DNA of 64,000 bases from Cucumis sativus (taxonomy: Eukaryota > Streptophyta > Magnoliopsida > Cucurbitales > Cucurbitaceae), in contig NC_026657.2 in NCBI RefSeq assembly GCF_000004075.3, forward strand, positions 11,036,001 through 11,100,000. Direction: 5' to 3'. Both the position numbers and the translations under genes were made by a program. Of the stretch, positions 26,300-37,267 are shown in pieces; the stretch's first letter is position 1; every line of letters begins with the position of its first letter. The notes under the pieces were generated by a model that was given only the letters and a program-made list of their open reading frames with translations, was not told the DNA's origin and did not search any database.

Positions 26300-26691
26300 A
26301 TGTGCGGCGGAGCTATCATCTCCGATTACGTCGAACCAAACCCCGTTGTCGTCGACAACCTCCTTTGGCCTGACCTCGACACCACCTTCTCCGACCTCCT
26401 CGGTCTTGACCTCATCACCCAGACCCAAAACTACCCCTTCAACAACACTACTTCTCCCAATGTTGTCGACAATAATATTCCCAAACAACTCTCTCAAGGT
26501 ACACTACTCTGATTCTGAACTCCCCTCCCCTCCCCCTCCTTAATTACTTTCTAAAATCCATTTTTCATTTAATTGATTATTCAACCTCTAACTTGTAGTG
26601 AAACTATTGTAGAAGAACTCAAAAAGTTGAACTTATTAATTTTAAGGATGCATAAACTTTGTAGGAATTAACTTAATTAACAAATAAAATA

Positions 26692-26722
<31 letters not shown>

Positions 26723-27700
26723 CTGTATATCTTCAATACTGTTTAGCTAAATTTTGTTATAATGAAAATTTATAGAAGGTCTCGCAGGCATAAATCAATA
26801 ACAATTGGAAAAGAAATGACTTTAGGAGTTTGAGCCATCTTTTACTATGTTAAATCAATGACAAGCCCAAAACTATATATCATCTGGTTGACAAATCAAT
26901 AGTTTAATGAAAAAAGTGACTCTTTCACATCAATTGAGTTTTAAAAAATGAGAAAAAATTTAAGATTCTATTTTGTTTTTTTTCTAGAATTAAGCTTATA
27001 ATTCTCTCAATTTTTTACAACAAGATTTGTATATTAAAATGAAAGCGTTATAACCAAATTTCAGAAAACAAAAATAAGCTTTTGAGAAACTGAGGTGAAT
27101 GGATTGTTTAATTGCAAGCTTAAAGAAAAAGTAAACTTAGTAGTTCGTGTGTTTTGTTTTGTGATGAGAAATGATAGTAAACTAGTAGTAATTGGGTATT
27201 GTTAATGTTAAATGTTTTTAGTGAAAAAAGAGAAAGTAGAAGGGAATGAAGTAGGAAGAGGTGAAATGAAGAAGCCTCAAAAGGTTAGAAAAAGCAAATA
27301 CAGAGGGATCAGGCAGCGTCCATGGGGAAAATGGGCCGCCGAGATTCGAGACCCACGAAAGGGCCTACGTGTTTGGCTTGGCACCTACAACACTCCTGAA
27401 GAAGCTGCTCGAGCCTATGATCAAGCCGCCATAAGAATCAGAGGTAAAAAGGCCAAACTCAACTTCCCGCCCCCACTCCCATCACCACCATTGTTATCAG
27501 TACCGTTATCTCTACCACCCTCACCGCCACAACAACAGCTCCCGACCACCTCCACCCCCATTGATGTCGAACTCAAACACCAAATCTCAACCTTGGAATC
27601 ATTCCTCGGTCTCGACCCCTCGCCACCAGTCGAACCCACAGCAGACCTTTGGTGGGTTGATGACCTTCTCGCATGTCAACAACAAAACCTCCAACTCTAA
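26300..27700 (+). CDS. Group VII ERF transcription factor with MCGGAI N-degron
   Basis: Two exons, 26300-26498 and 27222-27700, coding 225 residues. The N-terminus [10 protein letters not shown] is the signature of group VII ERFs (RAP2.12/RAP2.2/HRE type). In that family Met removal exposes Cys 2, which plant cysteine oxidases oxidise so the N-degron pathway destroys the protein in air; hypoxia stabilises it to activate anaerobic genes. The AP2 domain (about 92-149) is complete, with [20 protein letters not shown] and the [16 protein letters not shown] helix. Basic residues ([10 protein letters not shown]) precede it as a likely nuclear signal. The C-terminus has LESFLGLD and an acidic-aromatic DLWWVDDLL, plausibly an activation motif. 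The 723-bp intron falls after the N-terminal domain, as I recall for this group, and holds a (GT)13 repeat. The short length suggests an HRE2-like member, but the exact ortholog is uncertain. Confidence 0.93.
26697..26722. repeat. (GT)13 microsatellite in ERF intron
   Basis: Thirteen uninterrupted GT units inside the single intron of the group VII ERF gene; likely polymorphic. Confidence 0.9.
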
Positions 27701-30700
27701 TTTCAAATACCCAAAATAAAACATTAATACTTACCTCATCATCTTTACAAGTAAGTAAGAATCTTTTATTAACACCGTTAAAAATTTGATAAGTTGAAAT
27801 TTGAACAGGTGCAATCAGTTTGAAGATTTTTACTTATAATCATTTAGTAGGAGGTAAGTATATTGTTTAGTCTTTTTTTAAATCCCAACTTTTGTTAATA
27901 TATAAGGAAGAGATTTAGTTCTTCCTTTGAAGTTGGGTTTTGGGTCTATATTTTGGTTTAATTATAATATAGTAAAGTGTGTTTATCACCTTTGTGTATT
28001 GTGGAATCATACAAAAGTTTATATAAATAATGTTTAAGCATTTTGGGTATGTTTCTGTGATGTGTTGTCGTTATTAGCGTTAGATTTTGAAAATGATTTA
28101 ATAATTTGATAATGACCCAAAAGCAAAAACAAATAGATTATATATATACATATATTAACCCAATTAATTAACAATGATTGGATTTATGTATATCAACATT
28201 TATATATTAGTAATGTTTAATAATGTAAATGCAAGTGGGGGATGGATTTATAATTTGGTTCATGAACCTCACCACCATTACGTCACACCAGCAGCTGCTT
28301 GAGGATTTAATTAATTAATTAACCTAATCTTTTTGCCTCACTTAAAAAGGAGATTACGATTAGAAAATTCATGAAAGTGACAAATTTCTATTAGCTGTAT
28401 TCCCTTATGAATAATGTCAAACTATAAATAGTGATTTTATTGAAAAAAATTTAGAATATTTTCCGAGTTAGGTTTTGATTCAACATTGATAGTAGTTTGG
28501 AGTTTGAGATTTGATCGTCCGATTTTCAAATTAAAAATTAAATTGGCACACACAAAAGAGAAAAAAATATACTTCTATTCCATATAATTTAACTTTGGTT
28601 GATTCAATTTGATTATGGGAATATCAACCTTACCTTATGCCAATTCAATGTATATATATTATGGTATATTTTATATTTTATACTTCATTTATGCGTTTGG
28701 TTATTCAACTTTTTCTTCTGTTGGTGCTTTAATAGTTGTGATTAAGGTCTTATAAATTGTTTAGCCAAAATTTATTTGACCAACTATATTCTTTTTCAAA
28801 AAAATATATTTTTTAAAGAAATATTTCAAGTCAACATACTGATATTATAAACTGGGACCATAATATAGTAAATTTTATCAAGGTCTATGAACGACATAGA
28901 CTATATTGCAAATATTATTGGTCTATCCATAACAATAGAAGTATATAGTTGATAGTCTTTGTTAAATTTACAATTTTTTTAAATATAGCTATATTTTTAA
29001 AGGAAATGATTGAAAATAACAAATTTGACAAAATATTTACTAGCAAACTTTTTAGATTTTATCAATATAATAGATATTGCTAGACACTAATATGTTTCTA
29101 TCAGTACATTGATAGATAGTTATAGAATCTAAAATTTTGCTATAACCAATAACTATTTTAATTTTAATTTTTTTTTTGTTTAAGATGATGATATTTTTTA
29201 ATTATCATCCTTAAAATTGACATTCATTAAATTTTTTTAGGTGAAGGGTGTGATTCCACCTTTCTAAAAAAATTTGTAAAAGAATATGATACAAATATTA
29301 AGAATTTAAGTATTTTAAAGGAAGTAAAGCAGACACAAATTGAACTAGGCAGATTTATATATTAGTAAAAAGGAAGTTTGTAGTAAATACTTTTCATGCT
29401 CTAAAAATCGAATAAATAAATAAATTAAAATACGACAAATGCATAGAAGTATAAAAGAGATTTTGGAAATAAGGTTCTAAAAATGTCAGAAGTTTAGTAA
29501 AGATTTAAAGATATATATTCGTTGCAAAATTTATCAAGAGATTTTCTTAACGAATAAATTCCGATTTTTTGTTTTTCTTTTCGAATAAAATTTGAATTTG
29601 TTTTTTTTACGAGAAAAAATAATATTTTTAAATATAGTAAAATGAAAAAAAATATTTTACAAAACGTAGCTAAATTCTATATTATATTAATGATAATCCC
29701 GGATACTTTACCATTTATAAAATTTGAAATTTTGTAATATTTTATAAATATTTTTATACAATTTTGTTATTTAAAATAATTTTCTATTTTACATGAAATA
29801 CTGTAGAATAAGACAAAATATATGACCTACCAAAAAAGAAACTCACATACGAGAAAATTATTACAATGACACAAATTTGAACACGATCTAAATTACAAAA
29901 ATACTCTTTTAAAAGTTTTTGTACCACTATTCTTTTTTCCACTCCTAAGCTATTGAACATAAAAGAGAATTTAACTAGAATAAGCACATGCAAATTTAAA
30001 GTGTAATAATTAGGACGACTCCTATTAGAACACTTGAAGTTCATTATAACTTTTTAGAGTAACGTTTGCTCTTTTAATATTTGTGTTAAAACTTAGGAAC
30101 GTAATTATTAGAAAATATTAAAATAATAATGTGAGAAGTTAGTGATAGAAAGTGTGGATAATGAAAAGTTAATGTGAGTGAAAAAGGTTAGTATAGTTGA
30201 GAAAAAATGTGTGAGAGAAATTAATTAGGTAAAAAAATATACCAATTTTCATGTAATTTTCCCTCATCATAAATATAAAAAGAATTAAATAGGTGAGATG
30301 CATCATTGTATACAACAATATAATCTCTTTCTTCTAAAAAAAATTATTTAAGTAATTTTCTCAACAAAATATGACACAATAATTTATTTTCTTTTCTTTT
30401 TTGTTGTAAGAAAAAGCACTTGAAAGATTAAAAAGGTATATTATTAGTAAGACAGATGGAAAGGAGAAAAGATGCATGAGAATAGAGAGTCCAATAGAGA
30501 GCTTTAATTTGTAAAAGCAATATTAAAACGTGTTGGGGATGAGATGTTTTTAAATAATATTTATGCATTGGAAACCAATTAATGCAAAACCAAACCTCCC
30601 TTTCACCTCTTCAACTTAAACTTAAAACTGTGGGTTCCAAACACTCTCACCAAACTCCATTTCTTTCCTTTCTAAATCTTAACCTACAAAATTCCAACCC

Positions 30701-31865
30701 TACACTGTGTTTTCAAGTTTTAACGATAGTACTCATTACCATTTTAAATGTAATTTTTTTGTTTTTGTTTTTTGGAGGCTTTTCAAATTAAAGAAATGCT
30801 TGAAGTAGTTAATGAGAATCAACACACTAGATGGATCAAACTTAGGGTTTTTTAATATTGCCATAGCTCCACTTTACACCATATCTCAGTTGATATAAAA
30901 CTTTTGAAGAGAAACGGAACAAAAAAATCGAATAATGTTTGAAAAACTTTTGAAGAAAGAGGGAAGCAAATTTAAGTGTGCACAATGTTAGGCATTTACC
31001 ATAATTTTCTCTTTTGGCTACCCTGGTTTGAAGCAAAATTTCAAGGTGTTGGACTTTGCTGAGGAATGTCTCTTTATTTTCTCCACATGGTATGCTGTGA
31101 AAGAAAAAACCCATATGCCTTTCGCTATCTTTAGTGACCAATTTTGAGACGGAAACCCACCAAATTATTAGGTCTTACTACTACTTCACTAATCAATTAC
31201 TTTTCTATGCAATTGTCAAACATTTTCCCACCCTCTCCTCTCTTCTAATTTGACCAAATGTCTAAGTTTGCTACTTATAAGTTCTCCTATTTCTTTAGTG
31301 TATGTATTTATGTAATATCTTTAGTGTTCATGTGTGTGTGTGTATGTCGATTTATGTATGTATATATGTATGTCAATTTATGTACGTATATATTTACTAC
31401 TATATGACAAATGTACTATGTACTTTTGAAGAATATAATATTAGATAGTGCACTATCATTTATTTATTTTTTATTTCTATCTTTGTTACATTGTTTTCTA
31501 TATCCTACCTAAACTAAAACAATATACACTAAAGACACGTTATTACAATAACCAATTCACCTCAAATGGCTCATACAAATTTGGTTCATGGGCGAAAATC
31601 AAAGTTTCAATTTTCACTTTACCTTTATTAACATGATATGAACTATAAATTCAAATAACACCCATTAATTGTTAACACATTATATAACTGTATTTGTTTG
31701 AGCAACAAATTGATGTGCATAGATTGTTGGACATCAAATTGAATTGATTGTCCACTAGGGTTCGAATATGAAAGCAAATGTGGGCCGGGAGAAAGGTATA
31801 GAATAGAAGATGCCAAAACGGGCTTTATTTTAGGCCCAATTGTAGAAAGAGATGAAGCAATTGGA
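27701..31865. other. Intergenic, AT-rich, no gene seen
   Basis: About 4.2 kb downstream of the ERF. It holds a dispersed repeat at about 28860-29180. Open frames such as 29784-30044 and 30842-31141 (minus) show no recognisable family. The last 150 bp becomes GC-richer with GGGCTT and AGGCCCAAT words just before the snRNA-like promoter. Confidence 0.5.
28860..29180. repeat. Dispersed AT-rich CTATCA/TGATAG repeat
   Basis: Contains 'tctatcagtacattgatagata', 'aaatatagctatattttta' and 'acaaatttgacaaaatattt', the same style as 6031-6240. Boundaries are approximate; no target duplication was identified. Confidence 0.35.
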
Positions 31866-31876
31866 ATCCCACATCG
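31866..31876 (+). promoter_or_regulatory. USE element (snRNA promoter)
   Basis: ATCCCACATCG matches the plant snRNA upstream sequence element consensus RTCCCACATCG at all 11 positions. It sits 33 bp upstream of TATAAATA (31910-31917). Known plant promoters use about 33-34 bp for RNA polymerase II snRNA genes and about 23-24 bp for polymerase III ones, so this spacing predicts polymerase II. Confidence 0.85.
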
Positions 31877-31909
31877 GAAAGCAGAATGGAAGAAAGGTGA
31901 AAGGAGAAG

Positions 31910-31917
31910 TATAAATA
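31910..31917 (+). promoter_or_regulatory. TATA box of the snRNA-like gene
   Basis: TATAAATA, 33 bp after the USE. Transcription would be expected to start about 30 bp further, near 31940. Confidence 0.8.
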
Positions 31918-31939
31918 GCAAGTAATAGAGGGAGGTTAA

Positions 31940-32123
31940 GAGTAACCCGACCTGTCAGGGGGTGAAAGGCGACTTGTCAATGATCGTATAGAGACGACGA
32001 GTCGTGCCGACACCTACCAATACGAACACACGGTACTCGTGCGCGAGCGAGCACCCACCCTACTTTCGGTGGGGGCTTGCCCGTCAATTTTTGGAAGCCC
32101 CTGACTTTCTCGGTCGGGGCTTT
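31940..32123 (+). ncRNA. Candidate Sm-class small nuclear RNA, identity not established
   Basis: A GC-rich island of about 184 bp in AT-rich DNA, placed exactly behind a USE/TATA pair with polymerase II spacing. It reads like an snRNA. A 5' hairpin is at 31945-31963 (ACCC/GGGT with inner CCT/AGG). A 9-bp stem pairs 31970-31978 with 31996-32004, including one G-U pair. A stem CCCACC/GGTGGG (32054-32059 with 32068-32073) has a CTACTTT loop. An Sm site AATTTTTGG lies at 32086-32094, followed immediately by a 3' terminal hairpin 32095-32122 (AAGCCCC/GGGGCTT, with GAC/GTC above a one-base bulge). I do not see the hallmark words of U1, U2, U4, U5 or U12. It could be a divergent minor-spliceosome RNA such as plant U11, a lineage-specific snRNA or a pseudogene. 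The start and end are estimates. Confidence 0.6.
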
Positions 32124-35100
32124 ATTAATTATCCTCATTTTTTAATCCTTTTACTATTTTCTTCCGACTCCACCCTTCCGTGTCGTCTTTTTTATTCTAT
32201 TGATTCTCTTAAAATGGAACCAGTAAACTTAAAATCTTACGAATTAAACTTTATTAAATTATCGTAATTATGCATAGGGATATTTAAACAAACCCAATAG
32301 AACGAATTTTAAAATAACAGATATTTTAATATTTGTAAATTGTTTGAGTTTAATTTGATTGGTTTAAAAAATCTTCCTAACCTAAACCCAATTTATTTAT
32401 ACTCTCATTTATTAATAATGTATTAACTTGAATGGTTATGAAATAAATAACTCTTATGTTTTATGACAAATTGTATTTAACTATTCTTTTATAATTGAAT
32501 ATATGGAATTTTATTTTTAAAAAATGATGTTTTGTTTTCTTTAAAAAAAAATTCGAATAGTATAATATCATAGATATTATCTTGTTTATTTTAATTTAAC
32601 AACAAACTCAATTTTAACTTTTGAAAATTATTTTTAAAAATATTTATTGCATTTTTTAAAACCAAATTGAATTTCAAAACAAACAAAAAAAATAGTTTTT
32701 AAAAATCCGATTTTGTTTTTAAATTAAATTGTAGAGAGTTCAAATAAGTAAAAATCAATTTTAAAATTCAGATTTTTGATACGGTCAAATAGATTTTTAT
32801 TGATTCAATATCGGATGATGTTAGTTTCATTATACTGAAAAATAGAAATCCATAAAACATTAAATAATGAAAAAAATAAATCCATGAAACATTAAATAAT
32901 GAAAAAAAGAAATCCATGAAACATTCAAATAAACAACCTAACGTTATTACTTCTTTAAATTTTGATTCATCCACTAAACTTCGATATAATATTAACGACT
33001 TATAAAAAAATCTTTATTTTTAAGTATTATTAGTTAAACCTCAATTAACTTTTTTTTTTAAATGCAATTACCACGTAATATTAGTGATTAATTCAATTAA
33101 CTGTGAAATTATTAATCTACTTTATGTTTCAAAATTTGAATGTAGTTAAGGATAACTCTACAATTAAATATACTTGATCTTAAATAATGATGGGAAGGTA
33201 GATGGTTTGTTGAGAATTTTTCTTTAAAAAAAGAAAAAGAAAAAGAAAAAAGCAACATCTAAACTATTCTTATTTGTAACAATACCCTTAATAAATTTAT
33301 ATTTGGAGTTAAAAGACACAAAAATAAAAATTTAGAAAGCTATTGAGTGAGTAGTCAACATCAAATATCTAACAAAGTTGTATTGTATTAGTTTGAATAC
33401 AATAATACAGTGATGAATTTTGGGAAATGGACAAATTTTGCAATCCAATTCCCCACTCTCTCCAACGAATTAAAAGCATTTTATAATCTGCATTCAAATC
33501 CAATCTCCCTTCAATTGCTCCAAAACAATAATAATTGAATTCACATCAAAATTATTACTCCATTATTAAAATTTAAAACCTCCTCCCCACCTATATATAT
33601 ATATACCAATGGGATTTGTGTTATCAATTTGAATTTAAATTCACCTCCCTCCCTCCTACCAGACTTGAATTTGTAACAAATGGTGTGATATATTAAAATT
33701 GAAACATAAAGTCTCCAAAGGAAATGAGTTGCACACAATTATTCAGCAATCAATACTTTCAACTCACTGTGGACCCTAAATTTCTTCTAAAACACATCTT
33801 TGGACATTGTTCTTTTCTTTAACAAATAAAAATATTAGACATTGTTTTGTTGGTTTCTTTCAATTTCACCATCTCTTCTCCCTCTTTTCACCTTCTTATT
33901 TCAATTGCCTATTATTGTTTGTGGGTCATCATATCATATCATAATATGAATATATATTCACTTTTCTTTTCCTTCACCTCTTCTTCTTCTTTTTGGGTTT
34001 TAATTAGTTGCTACCTAATCAATTTATTGCTACCCTTTATATTATACTATGCTCTACCTACACTCACTTATTCTATATTTTTCATATCATTTCTCTTTCT
34101 TCCATCAACCTCTAATACTATTTCATCTATCTATTCTATGTCGTCCCATCCATTTAGATTCAGATTGAGCTTCCTCCTATCCAAACTAACAATTTTATTG
34201 GGTTTCATTATGTTGTGAAAGATAGTGATTGACTTATAAATAAGCAGTCTCTCAACTTCATTTCAATTTATAAGAGTTGTGTTAGACTTTTTTCAAATAT
34301 CTAAGATTTAAGTAGTTCCGAGTAGTTGTTCTACCGAAATTAGTCGTTGTATCCTATTGAGACGCTTGTTGTGATATAATTTTAGTTTCTGCAAAGTAGA
34401 TAATTGATTCTAGAATAACATTTTATAAACGTTCGTATCTTAATTGTCAATTAAATCTCTACAAGATATTCGAGTTTTTCTTTTGTTATTTTAGTTTATA
34501 GACTTGGCTATCTCATCTCACTATTTTTTGAAATTCTTGTTGTATAACATATTACATTGTAATTGTTGCATGAAATGGTCAATAATTTGCTTGTGTTATT
34601 TCATTATTGTTTCCTACAAATCTTAAATTAAAAATTCATAGATACTATCTTTCGATATTAAAATTTTAAATCTCAAACTATTGGGTGAAAAGTTTAATAT
34701 AAGCTTCTTAAACAATAATATTTTGCATCCTCCCTATTTCCCTTCACCAATAGATGTGACCATACTTGTGAATTATTTCAGATGCAGACCTATTTTGTTA
34801 GAGCACAATGTTATGAATCACACTGTGGGGGTGGTATATACATGATAACAATCATTTATTGTTGCTCTTAATTATCTCTTCTTTGAACAAGAATACCGAG
34901 CAAGAGCTCACATGTGTTTGGATAGTTGCATATTTCATCTTTTTTGTTTTGTATGTTTGGTAAAATTTGATTATCCATTTGGCTACAAACTCAAAAAAAG
35001 AAAGTGTATTTCACACAATTGGAGAATCAAAAGTCTCATGTGTTTTGTGGAAGGTGGAAATGTTTAGTCCAAATGTAAAGAGAATTTTGGTATGGCCAAA

Positions 35101-36024
35101 AGTGAATTGTTATACAGAGGAATTTGCTATAAAACCTAAACCCACATTCTCACTTTCCCTCCATTCTTATTCGTTCATTGGTACAAACAAAAAGGATATT
35201 TGGGGTTTGTCTTTCTCACCCCCACATGCCCACATACCCCAAAACCCTCTTATCTCCATTTGGGCCTTTTCCTTTTTCCTTTCATTTTAAACTTCTTAAA
35301 TTACATTCCCCATAAATTACAGAGATAAATTTAACGTTAATTTCAAAACAATTTCAACTTGATTAATGAAAATCCATATATTTATCTTATACAAACTTCA
35401 TTTCAACTAAAAAAATAACTCATTCTATATATATTTGTGTGTCTTTCCAACTATGCAAACAAACAAATCAATACATAAAAGAATCTTTAAATAGCCCCCT
35501 AGAGTTTAAACATACCTAATCTCTTCTAATGTTTAACGTTTTTATAATGATAAGTGATTCATTCAAAATTGAAGGCTAAAAATCATGTTATTGAAAAACT
35601 TTTAGATGAATAGAATCCTTGGATTTGGGGTTATTTGAGCCAATGAGATTATATTAGCTAAAGCTCTATAGATATAAATGGGAGGATGGAGGTTTAAACT
35701 CGTAGCTTAAGAGAGATAAGACGTGTTAATTATGATTAACTAAGGTATACTCGTTTTGGAGTTAATTATTGAATTGTTTTGTATTCATTCCATATTACCA
35801 CAATACGATAATGCCATAATACCATATACCAACTGAATCCACTTTCAAATGAAAAGAAATGATATATTATCTAAGTCTACCCCGCAAGTGTTGGCCCTTC
35901 CTTCTCCTTTTTCCCTCTCACCTCTTAACTGCCTCCATCTTCTTCTTCAATATCAATTCTCATCCACCTGAACACAACAAACAAACACAAATTCCCTCAT
36001 TTCACCATTTCTCTCTTAATCTTG
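32124..36024. other. Intergenic, no gene seen
   Basis: AT-rich spacer from the snRNA-like gene to the J-protein gene. It has a three-copy tandem repeat at 32838-32930. Open frames such as 33847-34218 are T-rich and hydrophobic by composition only. Confidence 0.5.
32838..32930. repeat. Three-copy tandem repeat, ~33 bp unit
   Basis: The phrase 'aaatccatgaaacattaaat' followed by 'aatgaaaaaa' is present three times with a few substitutions; the third copy is cut short. Confidence 0.75.
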
Positions 36025-37267
36025 ATGGGTCCTCACTCTGATTTCAAATCCCATTTAGCCTCTGAAATCTCCTCCTTCTCTTCCCTTACAGTTTCTTGCC
36101 CTCACCGCCTTTTCTCCCCTCCTTTCATCGATTGGTATCGCCTTTTTGGGGTACGTTTTTTTCTTCCCCTTTTTCTCTTGTGGGGTTTCTTTATTTTCTT
36201 CCCTTCTCTCTTAATACATTCTCATAGGTCCAACAAGACGCTCCAATCGATTTCATTCGTAGCCGATATCTTAAGCTTGGTGGGTTTCGTTTTATTTTTT
36301 TCTTTTCTTATTTCTCACTATTGTCATTTCGTTTTGTTTTTGTTTTTGTTTTTCAATCATGAATGTGCTTTTGATTTGCAGCTCTCCAACTTCATCCAGA
36401 TAAAAACTCACACCCCAAGGCAGAAATCGCCTTCAAGCTTGTCTCTGAGGTTCGATTCCATTCATTTTCTTTGAAACCCAACTTCCTGTCCTATTTATCT
36501 GTTCTACATTTTCTTTTTTTTTTTCATTTTGCTTTCTAGAGGTTTTTCCATGGCCACCCATTGCTGTGTTTTCTTTCATTTAAATTCTGTTGTCATGTAC
36601 TACTCGTGAATGTTATAATGAAACTTTGTGTTCTTGAGTTTAATGCAAAATCTTGAGAAATGTGAGTGGGAAATGAGGGATTGTTTGTGTTTGTGTTTTG
36701 TGTTTGTAGGGATATGGTTGTTTAAGTGATAATGTGAAGAGAAGGGCATTTGATTTGGATAGGAAGGACAAGTTTTGCGCTGATTGTAACACAATCCCTT
36801 ATAGAAATTACACCTCTGCTACAAACTTGAATGCTTTGAATGTATTAGGGAGTTTTCACAACAACATTCATGGAAGAGGTTTGAGAGATGTGAAGGAGAG
36901 ATTGAGAGAAGAAGCTAATGTGATTGAGTATTGTTTAAGAGCTAATAATTCTTCAACAACTACAGAAACTTCATTATTCAATCCACCTGGTTGCAGTATG
37001 TTTCATCACAGAAACTACAAAGAAACCCCAATCTTCAATCCTTCTGACTATGTTTGTCAAGGCTACCCTCATTTCCGAACAAGAATCCACCCAAAACCGC
37101 AGAGTTTTCGATGTTTTAGAAGTGGAAATGCATTGAAGTATGAACAAGGTAGAGGGAAGTGTGAATATCCAGTGTTTGAAATTAGTAGTAATAGATCAGA
37201 AAGTTTCCTTTTACAGAAACAATCTGCTTTTGTTTATTCAAATGTTAACAAATCATCACATTGGTGA
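36025..37267 (+). CDS. J-domain (DnaJ/HSP40-like) protein
   Basis: Four exons: 36025-36150, 36228-36279, 36382-36449 and 36710-37267, coding 267 residues; the short exons 2 and 3 are easily missed. The J domain covers about residues 36-100 and reads DWYRLFGV, SRYLKLALQLHPDKN, AFKLVSEGYGCLSD, KRRAFDLDRK. The HPD tripeptide (64-66), needed to stimulate HSP70 ATPase, is intact. There is no Gly/Phe region, zinc finger or C-terminal substrate domain, so it is a type III (class C) J protein. The remaining 165 residues are Asn/Ser/Arg-rich with scattered Cys (FCADC) and no domain I know. There is no signal peptide or membrane segment. The partner HSP70 and client cannot be inferred. The start is the first ATG in frame with the J domain. 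Confidence 0.88.

Noticed and set aside
30842..31141. 99-codon minus-strand open frame
   Set aside because: Its composition is slightly protein-like, but I recognise no family, and there is no promoter or exon context.
31740..31800. Possible tRNA T-loop (GGGTTCGAATA)
   Set aside because: The flanking sequence does not form an acceptor, D or anticodon arm.
31940..32123. Telomerase RNA as identity of the snRNA-like island
   Set aside because: No TTTAGGG-complementary template is present, and the USE-TATA spacing is of the polymerase II type, whereas plant telomerase RNA is reported to use a polymerase III promoter.
33847..34218. 123-codon hydrophobic open frame
   Set aside because: T-rich DNA gives Phe/Leu/Ser by composition; no ATG context, no domain and no neighbouring exons.
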